Of a DNA stretch of 64,000 nt, positions 26,132-35,258 are shown in pieces (the first letter of the stretch is position 1; every line of letters starts with the position of its first letter). Under the pieces are notes generated by a model, which did no database searches, was not told the origin of the DNA, and was given only the letters and a program-made list of their open reading frames with translations. The translations under genes were made by a program, and so were the position numbers. Location: contig JAJDDC010000035.1 in assembly GCA_029260515.1 (NCBI GenBank), forward strand, positions 1 through 64,000. The letters are read 5' to 3'. The stretch comes from Phycisphaerales bacterium (GTDB lineage Bacteria > Planctomycetota > Phycisphaerae > Phycisphaerales > UBA1924).

Positions 26132-27409
26132 CTACCCGGGCGAGAGGCGGGCCTTGGTCTGGTCGATCACGACCGCGACGATGATCGCCCCGCCCATCAC
26201 AACCTGGTTCCAGGACTGGTCGATGTCGAAGATGATCATCGAGTTGCCGATCAGCTTGATGACGACCGCGCCCAGCACCGCCCCCAGCGCCGAGCCCCGC
26301 CCACCCATCAGCGACGCGCCCCCGATCACCGCCGCGGCGATCACCTCGAGCTCGTACGCCGCCCCCGCGCTCGTCTCTGCCGCCCCGAGGTACCCGATCG
26401 CCATGCAGGCGCTCAATCCTGCCAGAGCGCCCATCAGCGTGAACACGATCACCTTGACACGCCCGACCGGGATGCCGGCGTACTTCGCCGCGATCTCGTT
26501 GCCCCCGATCGCGTACACGCGCCGACCGAGCACCGTCCGCGAGAGGACGAACCATCCCGCGATAGCGATCAGCACCATGATGACGATCGGCACCGGGTAG
26601 ACGCCCATGATCTCGCGCTTGAAGAAGCCCGACTGGAACCCTGGCGGGAAGCCCGAGATCGACTGCTCGCCGCTGACCGCCTGGGGGATGATGATCGTCA
26701 GCCCCCGCAGCGCCGCCATCATGCCCAGCGTGATGACGAACGGGTGGACCCGCAGGCCCACCGTCATCACCCCGTTGGCCGCCCCGCACAGCGCCCCCAC
26801 CCCGACACACACGCCCAGCCCCACGAGCACACCCGCCAGCCCGGTCAGGTCCATCCCGAGCACGACCAGCGAGAGGTCCGAGCCCATCCGGTTGAGCACC
26901 AGCGCCCCGAGGATCGCCGCGAAAGCGAAGATCGAGCCCACCGACAGGTCGATGCCCGCCAGGATGATGACGGCGGTCATCCCGACCGCCATGACCGCGA
27001 AGAAGCTCGCGTCCTTGAGCACGAGCGTGATGTTCTCTTTCTCCAGGAACTTGTTGACCCGGCGCTCGACGAGCACGCTCGCAACGCCCCCCGACTCGGT
27101 GTACCGCACCGGGGCCGCGTGCTCGCGGGCCGTCCCGTCGGGCGCGGTCACGACCACCCGGGCGATCAGGCGCCCGGGCAGCGTCCCCGGCGCGTGCACC
27201 GCGCCGTCGGCGTCGAAGATCTCGATCGTCGATCCCGGCGCGATGTCAACCGGCTTGTAAACCGTCTTGGTCCCGCCGAACATGGTCAGCGCCGTGACCA
27301 TCAGCGCGATGACCAGCAGCAGGCCGGCCTCCTGGGCGCCCGCGAGCCGCGTGACGGCTCGCCGTGCGCCTGGCGATGGCTTCGGGCTCTCGGGGGCGCC
27401 GTCTGTCAT
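26132..27409 (-). CDS. Sugar ABC importer permease (RbsC-like) with an inserted domain
   Basis: A 425-residue permease of the BPD_transp_2 (RbsC/XylH) family. Recognisable pieces are TAVIILAGIDLSVGSI (145-160), the GALCGAANG segment, TLGMMAALRGL and the cytosolic YAIGGNEIAAKYAGI coupling region. After the first helix (27-43) there is an extra segment of about 70 residues (46-118) with beta-strand character (GSTIEIFDADG, GRLIARVVVTAPDG, VASVLVERRVNKFL). Normal family members have a short loop there. The insertion should face the periplasm, where the binding protein docks. The gene starts 45 bases below a pseudopilin gene on the same strand. Confidence 0.92.
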   Translation of the reverse strand: MTDGAPESPKPSPGARRAVTRLAGAQEAGLLLVIALMVTALTMFGGTKTVYKPVDIAPGSTIEIFDADGAVHAPGTLPGRLIARVVVTAPDGTAREHAAPVRYTESGGVASVLVERRVNKFLEKENITLVLKDASFFAVMAVGMTAVIILAGIDLSVGSIFAFAAILGALVLNRMGSDLSLVVLGMDLTGLAGVLVGLGVCVGVGALCGAANGVMTVGLRVHPFVITLGMMAALRGLTIIIPQAVSGEQSISGFPPGFQSGFFKREIMGVYPVPIVIMVLIAIAGWFVLSRTVLGRRVYAIGGNEIAAKYAGIPVGRVKVIVFTLMGALAGLSACMAIGYLGAAETSAGAAYELEVIAAAVIGGASLMGGRGSALGAVLGAVVIKLIGNSMIIFDIDQSWNQVVMGGAIIVAVVIDQTKARLSPG

Positions 27410-27454
27410 GGGGCGGGGAGTCTAGCACCACCCCCGCGCGGGGGGCGCCCTGCG

Positions 27455-28426
27455 TCAGTCGATCGTCTGCGTGTAGCTGTCCCGGTCCGGGTTGATGAGG
27501 TTGATGCTCAGGGGGTTGTCGCGCGGGCGGTCGGGCTCGCCGTCTCCGTTGTCGTCGAAGTCGTCGTAAAACGTCCGCGCGATGTTGCCCCTGAGGAACT
27601 CGGCGTGCCCATCGGTGAACGAGAAGTTCGCCCCGTCCGAGCCGTGGTTGTCCGCGTCGGTGTAGCTCGAGTTCGACCCGGGCTGCCACACGTCCGGGAT
27701 CCCCGCGTCCATCCACTGGTTGTTCGAATACCACGACCCGAACTTGTTGTCGTTGCCGTTGGTCTCGTCGCCCCACATCGGCGGGGGCGCCACGATCACC
27801 GGGTCGTCCTGTCGCAGACCCGCGACGTACATGTAGCTGATGTTGTACGAGATCACGTCCTGCTCGCCCGCGGGCGCGTGGGGCGTCTTGAACTTCCCGT
27901 TGGGGAACAGCGTGTTGAGCGAGAGCGTGGGCGGGCGCCCGTAGTAGTAATCCTCGCGGTCCGACGGGCAATAGAGGATCTCGAACCCCTGCACGTAGTT
28001 GCGGAGCAGCGGCTCGTCGTTGCCGTCCACGTACTCGTGGATGTGACCGGGGACACCGAAGTACCCGATGTCGCCCATCGGCGGCGTGCCCGCCATGCCG
28101 TCGCCCACCTGGTTGAGGCTGAACAAGCCCGCGACCCCGCCGTACACCCACTGCCCGTCGAGGTAGATCGGGCTCTGGTAGCTCGGCGGGATCGGCTGAA
28201 TGGGATACCAGCCACGCGAGTCGTGGGCGTACCCGTTCATCGCGAGGCTGATCTGTCGGACGTTTGACAGGCACTGCGCCGTCCTGGCCGAGTTCCGCGC
28301 CTTGCCCAGCGCCGGCAGCAGGATGCCGATCAGCAACGCGATGATCGCGATCACGACCAGCAGCTCGATGAGCGTGAAACCCAGCGGCGTTCGGCGTGCC
28401 TCGGGGCGGGGGCGTCTGGTACGCAT
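27455..28426 (-). CDS. Type II-secretion/prepilin-like protein (H-X9-DG type), copy 1
   Basis: A 323-residue pseudopilin. The positive leader ends PLG, the prepilin peptidase site, followed by [18 protein letters not shown] and an 'LLPALGKAR' helix end. The globular part contains [18 protein letters not shown] and [14 protein letters not shown], the DGH motif typical of planctomycete prepilin-like families. An Asp-rich C-terminal segment ([14 protein letters not shown]) may bind calcium. GGAG lies six bases before the ATG. It is a close paralogue of the gene at 28471 and stands between that gene and the sugar permease, with gaps of only 44-45 bases, suggesting one operon. The pilus-like assembly it belongs to is unknown. 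Confidence 0.9.
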   Translation of the reverse strand: MRTRRPRPEARRTPLGFTLIELLVVIAIIALLIGILLPALGKARNSARTAQCLSNVRQISLAMNGYAHDSRGWYPIQPIPPSYQSPIYLDGQWVYGGVAGLFSLNQVGDGMAGTPPMGDIGYFGVPGHIHEYVDGNDEPLLRNYVQGFEILYCPSDREDYYYGRPPTLSLNTLFPNGKFKTPHAPAGEQDVISYNISYMYVAGLRQDDPVIVAPPPMWGDETNGNDNKFGSWYSNNQWMDAGIPDVWQPGSNSSYTDADNHGSDGANFSFTDGHAEFLRGNIARTFYDDFDDNGDGEPDRPRDNPLSINLINPDRDSYTQTID

Positions 28427-28470
28427 GGAAGCTCCGTTCCCGGGGACCGGGCGGATTCAAGGAGGGGGGC

Positions 28471-29469
28471 TCAGTCGATCGTCATCAGCTGCCCGCTCCG
28501 CGGGCGACCGGGCTGGCTGAGCATATTCACGCTGAGCGACCCGGTCGTGGGGCGGTCGGGGCGCCCGTCGCCGTCGTCGTCGAACGAGTCGAAGAAGGTC
28601 GCGTGGATGTTGCCGCTGAGGAACTCGGCGTGCCCGTCGAAGAAGACCCAGTTCCCGCCTCGCTCGCCGTGGTTGTCGTCCTTCGCGTACGACCGGTCGA
28701 TGTAGTCCGCCTGGCCCGGGTACGCGCCCGGGTTGCCGTCCAGCCCGATCGCACGCCACTGCTCCTCCTGGTAGAAGGAGTTGGTGCGGATGTCGTTCCC
28801 GTTGGTCTCGTCGCCCCACAGGGGCGCCGAGGCGATGACGGTCGGCTCGTTGGTCTTGAACCCGGCGATGTACATGTAGCTGATGTTGTACGAGACGCAG
28901 TCCACCTCGCCCTCGGGTACGCGCGGCACCTTCGCGGTGCCGTTGGGCAGACGCGTGTTGATCTGGTTGGGCGGCCTGCCGAAGTAGTAGTCGAGCCTGT
29001 CCGACGGGTCGTAGAGCACGTCCAGGCCCTGCAGATACGTCCGCATGATCGGCTCGTCGTTGCCGTCGGCGTACTCGTTGATGTGCCCCGGCGCCCCGAT
29101 GTAACCGATCTCGCCCGACCCGCCCAGGCCCATCGGCGTGCCGTCACCGATCTGGCGGAGGCTGAACATCCCCGCAACCCCGCCGTGGACCCACTGCGCC
29201 TCGGACGCCTTGTTCGACGAGTTCTGGAACTGCGCGTTGTCCGGGATCGGCTGCACCGGGTACCACCCGCGCCAGTCGTCGGCGTACACCGACATCGCGA
29301 TCCCCATCTGTCGCACGTTCGACAGGCACTTGGCGTTCTGCGCCGCCTCGCGAGCCTTACCCAGCGCCGGCAGCAGGATCCCGATCAGCAGCGCGATGAT
29401 CGCGATCACCACGAGCAGCTCGATCAGTGTGAAGCCACGCGGGGCACGTCGCGGATGGGTGGGGCGCAT
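28471..29469 (-). CDS. Type II-secretion/prepilin-like protein (H-X9-DG type), copy 2
   Basis: A 332-residue paralogue of the next gene downstream. The leader [12 protein letters not shown] is followed by [18 protein letters not shown], then [20 protein letters not shown] and [15 protein letters not shown], with an Asp-rich tail ([14 protein letters not shown]). GGGAG six bases before the ATG at 29469 fixes the start; the open frame upstream is proline and arginine-rich read-through. It is the first gene of the apparent pseudopilin-importer operon. The two copies match over their whole length but differ in the loops after the first helix and around the middle, so they may form distinct subunits of one fibre. 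Confidence 0.9.
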   Translation of the reverse strand: MRPTHPRRAPRGFTLIELLVVIAIIALLIGILLPALGKAREAAQNAKCLSNVRQMGIAMSVYADDWRGWYPVQPIPDNAQFQNSSNKASEAQWVHGGVAGMFSLRQIGDGTPMGLGGSGEIGYIGAPGHINEYADGNDEPIMRTYLQGLDVLYDPSDRLDYYFGRPPNQINTRLPNGTAKVPRVPEGEVDCVSYNISYMYIAGFKTNEPTVIASAPLWGDETNGNDIRTNSFYQEEQWRAIGLDGNPGAYPGQADYIDRSYAKDDNHGERGGNWVFFDGHAEFLSGNIHATFFDSFDDDGDGRPDRPTTGSLSVNMLSQPGRPRSGQLMTID

Positions 29470-29870
29470 CGGGTCTCCCGCGCCGCCCGGGGGCGGCGGT
29501 GGGCGTTCTCGGACCGGGGGCGGGCGGCGCCCGCCCGGTTGCTCATCGACCAATGTAGAAATCATTCACGAGCCCCGTCAACAGCCCGCCCGAGTCGTGC
29601 GCCGGCGCCGCCCGCGGATCGAGGCGGACCCCGCCTGGGGCAAACGCCCCGTGCCCCTGTTTTCTTGACACGATCTGAACGCAAATGCCCCACGGTTCCC
29701 CCGGAACTTCGCGGATCTGCGCTAGTGTCATCCCACGCGTCCCGCTATCGTCAACCGGTTCACGTGAGCCCGGTTCCGACAAATGTCTGTTGTTTGTACG
29801 GGTAGCCGGGTGGTTGTCGCACAGCTGCTCCCCACCAAGGGCGGGGGAGCACATCGAGGGAGACACGGAC
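29470..29870. other. Divergent control region between the pseudopilin operon and a dockerin surface-protein gene
   Basis: About 400 bases without a gene. The composition is less GC-rich around 29650-29820, where promoters for both directions are expected. It contains the nested palindrome at 29753-29775. Confidence 0.5.
29753..29775. promoter_or_regulatory. Candidate operator with nested palindromes
   Basis: AACCGG and CCGGTT flank a perfect TCACGTGA core. The site lies about 100 bases upstream of the forward gene at 29871 and 280 bases upstream of the pseudopilin operon. A regulator site is plausible but unproven. Confidence 0.25.
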
Positions 29871-31979
29871 ATGCGATTGAGAACTCTGACCCCGGCCGCC
29901 ATTCTCGCGGCCCTCGCGGGCGGCGCGATCGCGCAGCCCACAATCGACGGCATCTACGACCCGGGCACGGAGGGGGCCTTCTACTCCGACGTCCTCTGGG
30001 TCCAGAACCAGCCCACCGGCTTCGGCGACAACCAGACCGGCGACTTCACCGGCGGCGACTTCGGCGCCCCCCCGGAAGACGTCATGACCGGCGTCGAGAT
30101 CTGCATCCCGCTGACCGCCATCGGCGGCGCGCTCGAGGGCTCGGGCGGCACTTCCGCATTCCAGCTCGCGGGCTGGGTCAACTCAGGTGACCGCACGTTC
30201 ATGTCGAACCAGATGATCCACGACGGTGGCCTGCCCATCGACACCGCCAACATCGGCAACGCGCCCGACTTCACCGCCCTCGGCGGTGTCCAGCACGTCG
30301 CGATCACCGCCAACGCCGGCGCGATCGTTGTCGACGGCACTCTCGACGCCAACTACGGCCTCCCGCAGATGCTCCAGACCAACTTCACCGGTTTCGGCGA
30401 CTCGACCGACGGCACCGAGATCGGCGGCGGCGGCTCCGAGGCCGACGCGGTCTACGCCGCGACCGACGGCGTCAACCTGTACCTCTTCATCGCCGGCAAT
30501 CTCGAGGCCAATGGCAACGGGCTCGACCTGTACATCGACTCCGACGCCAACGGCGCCACGGGCGACGTCGTCCTGGGCGCGGGCGCCGGCGCGGGCGCCT
30601 TCATCATCGACGGCCAAACCGGCCTCGCCTTCGACGCCGGCTTCGGCGCCGAGTTCGTCGTCTCCGCCGATTCCTGGAACGACGACGGCGACGACGGCAC
30701 CACCCCCAACATCCCCCGTCTCCACGCCGGGCCCATCGGCGGCGCGATCGCCGACATCGGCTCGCTCGCCGGCTTCGGCGCCGCCAACGCCGGGGCGCTC
30801 ACCGCCGGCTACTCCATGGGCGTCGACAACTCCAACGCCCTGGGCGTCATCGGCAGCCCCTCGCTCGCCTCGCCCGTCGCGCCCGACGCCAACTGGGCGT
30901 ACGGCTCCGAGCTGTGCAACGTCCGCTCGTACCTGGACATGGACGAGGGCCCCGTCGTCTCCGGCAGGCTGTACATCTTCATCGGCGGCAACATGGAGTC
31001 CTCTTACAACAAGCTGAGCCTCTTCATCGACTCGCAGCCCGGCGGGCAGAATGTCCTCCGCAACGACAACGTCGACATCTCCTTCAACGGCATCAACCGA
31101 CAGTCCGACCTCGTCTGGGACGAGGCCTTCAGCCCCGACATGTGGTTCAACGTCAACAACGGCGTCAACGGCGGCTCGGGCAACCTCGAGAACTTCGCCG
31201 ACTCCACCACCCTCCGCACCGACGGCCCCATCTTCGACCCCTTCTTCGGGCTGCTGGCCGATTACGGCTCCTTCTCCGGCGGTGACCTCACCGACGGCCA
31301 GGGCAACCCCGTCGCCATGCCCGTTGAGCTGATCGACTTCTCCGGCCCCCAGTTCGACGAGCAGGACGGCTTCCTCGCCGCCCTCTACGCCGGCTACGCC
31401 CCGCGCAAGAGCTCGCAGGTCGGCCTCGACATCCTCAAGGGCAACCTCCCCTCGGGCTCCCTGCCCCCCGAGGGCCTGCTCCAGGTCTCCATGAACAACT
31501 CCAACGTCGATGGCGTCACCGCTTCCGACGCCGCGGTCCCCAGCGTTGCCGACGCCCCTAATGTGAACACGGGCATCGAGATCTGCATCGACCTGTGCGA
31601 GCTCGGCTGGGACGGCGTCCAGGACATCCTCTTGGGCGGCTACATCACCGACGGCGGATTCGGCTTCGTCTCCAACCAGGTCCTCGGCGGCCTGCCCGAT
31701 TCCGAGGCCCCCGCGGTCAACCTTGGCGAGGTCCACGACATCGACTTCACCACCATCGTCGGCGACCAGTACGTCAACCTCACCCCGCCGACGCCCGGCG
31801 GGTGCAACGGCGCCGACCTGGCAGTCCCCTTCGGCACACTCAACTTCGACGACGTCGTCGCCTTCCTTGTGTCCTTCGGCGGCAACACGGCCGAGTCCGA
31901 CCTCGCCGTCCCCTTCGGCACCTGGAACTTCGACGACGTGATCGCCTTCCTGACCCTGTTCGGCGGCGGTTGCCCGTAA
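29871..31979 (+). CDS. Secreted surface protein with DOMON/CBM9-like domains and GC-type dockerin
   Basis: A 702-residue exported protein. The signal peptide MRLRTLTPAAILAALAGGAIAQ sets the start, with GGGAG upstream. Two related beta-sandwich units are visible: VVDGTLDANYG ... LYLFIAGNLEANGNGLDLYID, and LYIFIGGNMESSYNKLSLFID. They resemble carbohydrate-binding CBM9/DOMON folds of planctomycete surface proteins. A third theme (GVEICIPLTAIGG, GIEICIDLCELGW) opens and closes the body. Residues 645-702 are a GC-type dockerin variant (ADLAVPFGTLNFDD) bracketed by cysteines and ending GCP. No enzyme motif is seen, so a binding or structural role is likely. A strong terminator follows. Confidence 0.85.
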   Translation: MRLRTLTPAAILAALAGGAIAQPTIDGIYDPGTEGAFYSDVLWVQNQPTGFGDNQTGDFTGGDFGAPPEDVMTGVEICIPLTAIGGALEGSGGTSAFQLAGWVNSGDRTFMSNQMIHDGGLPIDTANIGNAPDFTALGGVQHVAITANAGAIVVDGTLDANYGLPQMLQTNFTGFGDSTDGTEIGGGGSEADAVYAATDGVNLYLFIAGNLEANGNGLDLYIDSDANGATGDVVLGAGAGAGAFIIDGQTGLAFDAGFGAEFVVSADSWNDDGDDGTTPNIPRLHAGPIGGAIADIGSLAGFGAANAGALTAGYSMGVDNSNALGVIGSPSLASPVAPDANWAYGSELCNVRSYLDMDEGPVVSGRLYIFIGGNMESSYNKLSLFIDSQPGGQNVLRNDNVDISFNGINRQSDLVWDEAFSPDMWFNVNNGVNGGSGNLENFADSTTLRTDGPIFDPFFGLLADYGSFSGGDLTDGQGNPVAMPVELIDFSGPQFDEQDGFLAALYAGYAPRKSSQVGLDILKGNLPSGSLPPEGLLQVSMNNSNVDGVTASDAAVPSVADAPNVNTGIEICIDLCELGWDGVQDILLGGYITDGGFGFVSNQVLGGLPDSEAPAVNLGEVHDIDFTTIVGDQYVNLTPPTPGGCNGADLAVPFGTLNFDDVVAFLVSFGGNTAESDLAVPFGTWNFDDVIAFLTLFGGGCP

Positions 31980-32016
31980 CCCTCGCCGCACGCTCACGCT
32001 GATCGCAGCATCCCAC

Positions 32017-32053
32017 GCCGCCCGCGTCGCCAGACGCGGGCGGCTTTCGTTTT
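32017..32053 (+). terminator. Rho-independent terminator
   Basis: GCCGCCCGCGTC and GACGCGGGCGGC form a perfect 12-bp stem around a GCCA loop, followed by TTTCGTTTT. It closes the dockerin surface-protein gene ahead of the esterase gene. Confidence 0.88.
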
Positions 32054-32084
32054 GTCCGCGGTCGGCCCGAGCTACACTCGCCGC

Positions 32085-33332
32085 ATGACACGCACGATCA
32101 CCGCTCTGCTCGTACTCGGCACGACGCCCGCCCACACGCTCGCGCAGCTCGTCCAGCCCGAGGAGCTGCCTCAGGGCTTCGTCGTGGTCGTAGACGACGT
32201 CGCCCGCATGGGCACGACCGACATGCCCATGTTCCTCGCCTCCAACTGGGGCGGCTGGGACCCGGCAAAGCCCGAGTTCAAGATGACCCAACGCTCCGAC
32301 GGACGCTGGCAGTTCGTCGCCGAGCACGACCCCGAGCGCACCGGCACCCTCCAGTTCAAGTTCACGCTCGGCTCGTGGGACCGCGTCGAAACTACCCCAG
32401 ACGGCGCGGACATCGACAACCGCACGCTCGCCAAGGTTGACGCCTCCGGGCTCGACGGCGAGGCCCCCGTCATCGAGCTGACAGTCCCCCGCTTCCGCTC
32501 GCCCGCCGACATCTCACAGCAGCGCCAGTCCACGCAGTACCGCGACCTGGAGATCACCGGCACGGCCCGGCGCCTGCAGGTCGCCGGCGGCGCGGGCGGC
32601 GCAGCCGGCGCGATGCGCGACCTCATCGTCTGGCTCCCCCCGGGCTACGACGTCAACCCCGAAAAGACCTACCCCGTCCTCTACCTCTTCGACGGGCAGA
32701 ACATCTTCGAGGACCATCCGGGCGTCCCCGGCGAGTGGCACGCCGACGAGACCGCGACAAAGCTCATCACGTCGGGCCTCATCCGCGACCTCGTCATCGT
32801 CGGCGTCCCGCACGCCGGCGAGTTCCGTGCCCAGGAATACCTCGCGTTCGACGGCGGGCGCGGCGCCGAGCCCCACGGCGACCGGTTTGCCGCCTGGTTC
32901 ATGGGCGAGGTCATGCCCCGCGTCGAGCGGGCGTTCCGCGTCTCGACCAGGCCCGAGGACACGGGCGTCGGCGGGGCGTCCTACGGCGCCGCGATCTCGC
33001 TCTACATCGCCACCCAACGCCCCGATCGCTTCGGGCGCCTCCTGCTCGAGAGCATGCCCCCCATCGGCGACGCGTACATCGAAACCGTCGGCGCCTGGCC
33101 CGAGCGGGTCTACATCGGTGTCGGCGGGCGTGAGCTGGGCGAGAACGCCTCGGTCCAGGCCCGCAACCAGGCCTACGAGACCTGGACGCGCGAACTCGAC
33201 GCCCGCCTCGAGGGCGACGGGCTCGCCGACGACCGACGCCTCCTCGTCGTCTCCCCGCACGCCCACCACAACGAGGCCGCCTGGGCCGACCGCCTGCCCG
33301 CAGCTCTTCGGTTCCTGTTCGAGGCCCAATAA
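32085..33332 (+). CDS. Secreted esterase (EstD/enterochelin-esterase-like) with starch-binding-like N-terminus
   Basis: A 415-residue exported protein. After a signal peptide (ending HTLAQ) comes a domain of about 100 residues (MFLASNWGGWDPAKPEFKM ... FKFTLGSWDRVE) that resembles the CBM20/CBM48 glycogen- and starch-binding sandwich. From about residue 185 it has the esterase D fold: RDLIVWLPPGYD, YPVLYLFDGQNIFED, the nucleophile in GASYG (Ser299), and a late histidine in SPHAHHNEAAW. Similar enzymes remove acyl groups from sugars or siderophores. The combination with amylases nearby suggests de-acylation of alpha-glucan, as an inference. Starts with ATG at 32085; no strong ribosome site. Confidence 0.85.
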   Translation: MTRTITALLVLGTTPAHTLAQLVQPEELPQGFVVVVDDVARMGTTDMPMFLASNWGGWDPAKPEFKMTQRSDGRWQFVAEHDPERTGTLQFKFTLGSWDRVETTPDGADIDNRTLAKVDASGLDGEAPVIELTVPRFRSPADISQQRQSTQYRDLEITGTARRLQVAGGAGGAAGAMRDLIVWLPPGYDVNPEKTYPVLYLFDGQNIFEDHPGVPGEWHADETATKLITSGLIRDLVIVGVPHAGEFRAQEYLAFDGGRGAEPHGDRFAAWFMGEVMPRVERAFRVSTRPEDTGVGGASYGAAISLYIATQRPDRFGRLLLESMPPIGDAYIETVGAWPERVYIGVGGRELGENASVQARNQAYETWTRELDARLEGDGLADDRRLLVVSPHAHHNEAAWADRLPAALRFLFEAQ

Positions 33333-33493
33333 CCCCAGGCCCGAATCCTGCTCGCACCGGGGATCCCCCCACCCGGTTTTTTCCCCTTCCGGCGCCCGTC
33401 ATACACCTGTAAGCTGTCTGTGAGAATGAGACGCCCTCCCCGTGGGAGAGGCGCGAGAGAGAATTTGTATCTTTGAGTCGTAGGAGAAGAGAG

Positions 33494-34216
33494 ATGAAGC
33501 GAGCCATCATCGCGGCCGCGGTCGCCGGGCTGGCGTGTTCCGCCGCCTCCGCGGACGTGTACAACGACAACGTGGGTGGGACCGCTGGCGGCGGCGACCT
33601 GCACCAGTTCTTCGCCGACCAGGGATTCAACCATCTCGACATCTCGAGTGTCGAGATCACCAACGACAACCAGTTCCTCTACATCAACATCTCCACCGAT
33701 GGCCTCGTCTCCGATCAGAACTGGGGCAAGTACATCGTCGGCATCGACACCGGCGCCAACGCCGGCGACAACTCCACCGATCCCGGCTCCTGGAACCGCA
33801 ACGTCGACTGGGGCCGTGGCATCACCCACTTCGCCGGCACGTGGGCCGACGATGGTGGCGCCCTCCAGTTCGGCGGCGAGCTGCGTGGATTCGACGGCGT
33901 CGGCTGGAACCTTCTCGGCGCCACGTACAACGGCGACACCAACATCGCCGGCACGTCCGCCTCCGGGCAGATGATCCAGATCGAGTACGCCGCCCTCGGG
34001 CTCTCGATCGGCGATACCTTCGAGTTTGACGTCTTCTCGTCCGGCGGAGGCGCTGACCCCGGTGTCGATCACCTCTCACGCTCGGACGCCGCCACCACAG
34101 ACTGGGGCACCACCTCCGTCGCGGGCAACTTCCTCAGCTACCGCATCGTCCCCGCCCCGGGCACGCTCGCGCTGCTGGGCCTCGGCGCCCTCGCCGGCGT
34201 CCGTCGTCGCCGCTGA
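33494..34216 (+). CDS. PEP-CTERM exported protein
   Basis: A 240-residue secreted protein. The signal peptide ends near SAASA. The C-terminus VPAPGTLALLGLGALAG followed by VRRRR is a PEP-CTERM sorting signal: a VPAP motif, a hydrophobic helix and an Arg cluster. Such proteins are cut and released or anchored by an exosortase, which is not in the window. The mature part has no cysteine and shows repeated D/N/G-rich turns typical of beta-sandwich surface proteins. GGAG precedes the ATG. A long leader (from about 33400) and a strong terminator downstream suggest an abundant, separately transcribed mRNA. Confidence 0.87.
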   Translation: MKRAIIAAAVAGLACSAASADVYNDNVGGTAGGGDLHQFFADQGFNHLDISSVEITNDNQFLYINISTDGLVSDQNWGKYIVGIDTGANAGDNSTDPGSWNRNVDWGRGITHFAGTWADDGGALQFGGELRGFDGVGWNLLGATYNGDTNIAGTSASGQMIQIEYAALGLSIGDTFEFDVFSSGGGADPGVDHLSRSDAATTDWGTTSVAGNFLSYRIVPAPGTLALLGLGALAGVRRRR

Positions 34217-34246
34217 TCCTCGCGACAACAACCTCTTGAAGCACCG

Positions 34247-34276
34247 AAGGCCCGGGGTGTACGCCCCGGGCCTTTT
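34247..34276 (+). terminator. Rho-independent terminator of the PEP-CTERM gene
   Basis: AAGGCCCGGGG pairs with CCCCGGGCCTT around a 6-base loop and TTTT follows. The same 11-base stem recurs at 35079. Confidence 0.92.
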
Positions 34277-34418
34277 CATTGCGCCCGGAGAGAAACGGGC
34301 CTTCACGAGCCAACCCGCGCCCGCCCCGCATCTACGATCAGTCAGCGTCATACGGGGCGGAGTTGGCCCGGCGCATCGCGCCGGGCGATCGCCCGGACCC
34401 CGAGCAAGGGAGCCGATT

Positions 34419-34970
34419 ATGCCCAACACCCCAGCACCGATCGACGTGTCGCCCGAGCAACTCGAGCAATGGCTCGAGACGGGCGAGGGAGTGCTGATCG
34501 ATGTCCGCGAGGACTTCGAGCACGCCGCGGAGAGGATCGAGGGCGCGCACCACCACCCGCTCACCAACCTCGACCCGGGCGACCTCCGCGCACAGCACCC
34601 GGGCAAGAAGCTGGTGTTCCATTGTCGTTCTGGCGGGCGTTCCGCCCAGGGCGCCACGTGTGTGGGAGCGCACGAGGGCGAGTGCTACCACCTGGCGGGC
34701 GGGCTGGAGGCGTGGAAGGCGAGCGGGCGACGCACGATACGTCCCGCGGGCGCGCCACGCCTCGACGTGATGCGCCAGGTGCAGATCACCGCCGGCTCGC
34801 TGGTCGTGCTGGGCGTGTTGCTCGGTCTGCTCGTCACCCCGTGGCTGCTCGCCCTCAGCGCCTTCGTTGGCGCCGGGCTCGTCTTCGCGGGCGCGTCCGG
34901 CTGGTGCGGGATGGCGCGGCTCCTCTCGCGCATGCCATGGAACCGCGTCAGCGTGTCGCCCGCCCGGTAG
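34419..34970 (+). CDS. Rhodanese-domain protein with two C-terminal membrane helices (YgaP-like)
   Basis: A 183-residue protein. Residues 8-110 form a rhodanese domain with the active-site loop FHCRSGGRSA (C69), which carries a persulfide and transfers sulfur. The opening VLIDVREDFEHAAERIEGA is the usual first strand-helix pair. Residues 130-165 form a DUF2892-like hairpin of two helices (SLVVLGVLLGLLVTPWLLA, FVGAGLVFAGASGWCGMA), with a cysteine that may accept the sulfur. The combination is known from E. coli YgaP. GGAG precedes the ATG at 34419. The gene stands alone between two near-identical terminators. Confidence 0.92.
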   Translation: MPNTPAPIDVSPEQLEQWLETGEGVLIDVREDFEHAAERIEGAHHHPLTNLDPGDLRAQHPGKKLVFHCRSGGRSAQGATCVGAHEGECYHLAGGLEAWKASGRRTIRPAGAPRLDVMRQVQITAGSLVVLGVLLGLLVTPWLLALSAFVGAGLVFAGASGWCGMARLLSRMPWNRVSVSPAR

Positions 34971-35078
34971 GCGCACCGCGCCCCCACCACCATCACAGGC
35001 TCGAACACCTCCTTCAAACTCGGCGAGGCCTGTCCCGTACGTGTCGGCCGCCGCACGCGTCCGACCGCGGACAAAGCG

Positions 35079-35115
35079 AAGGCCCGGGGCCATTACACCC
35101 CGGGCCTTCTCTCTT
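35079..35115 (+). terminator. Rho-independent terminator of the rhodanese gene
   Basis: AAGGCCCGGGG and CCCCGGGCCTT, with an 8-base loop, then CTCTCTTTCT. Same stem as at 34247. Confidence 0.88.
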
Positions 35116-35194
35116 TCTCCGCACGCCAAGGAGTCTTGCAGCCCCCCCCGAGGTCCGATGCGCCCGGGGCCAGATCAGCCGCGACGTTGTGGGA

Positions 35195-35224
35195 GAAAAA
35201 AGGCCCGCCCCGTGGGGGCGGACC
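35195..35224 (-). terminator. Rho-independent terminator (reverse strand)
   Basis: On the reverse strand GGTCCGCCCC, CAC and GGGGCGGGCC form a 10-bp stem with one G-T pair, followed by a run of six or more T. It ends the PEP-CTERM gene at 35259. Confidence 0.9.
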
Positions 35225-35258
35225 CGTGTTGTTCAACACCGTGCGTCCGAACCGTGTC

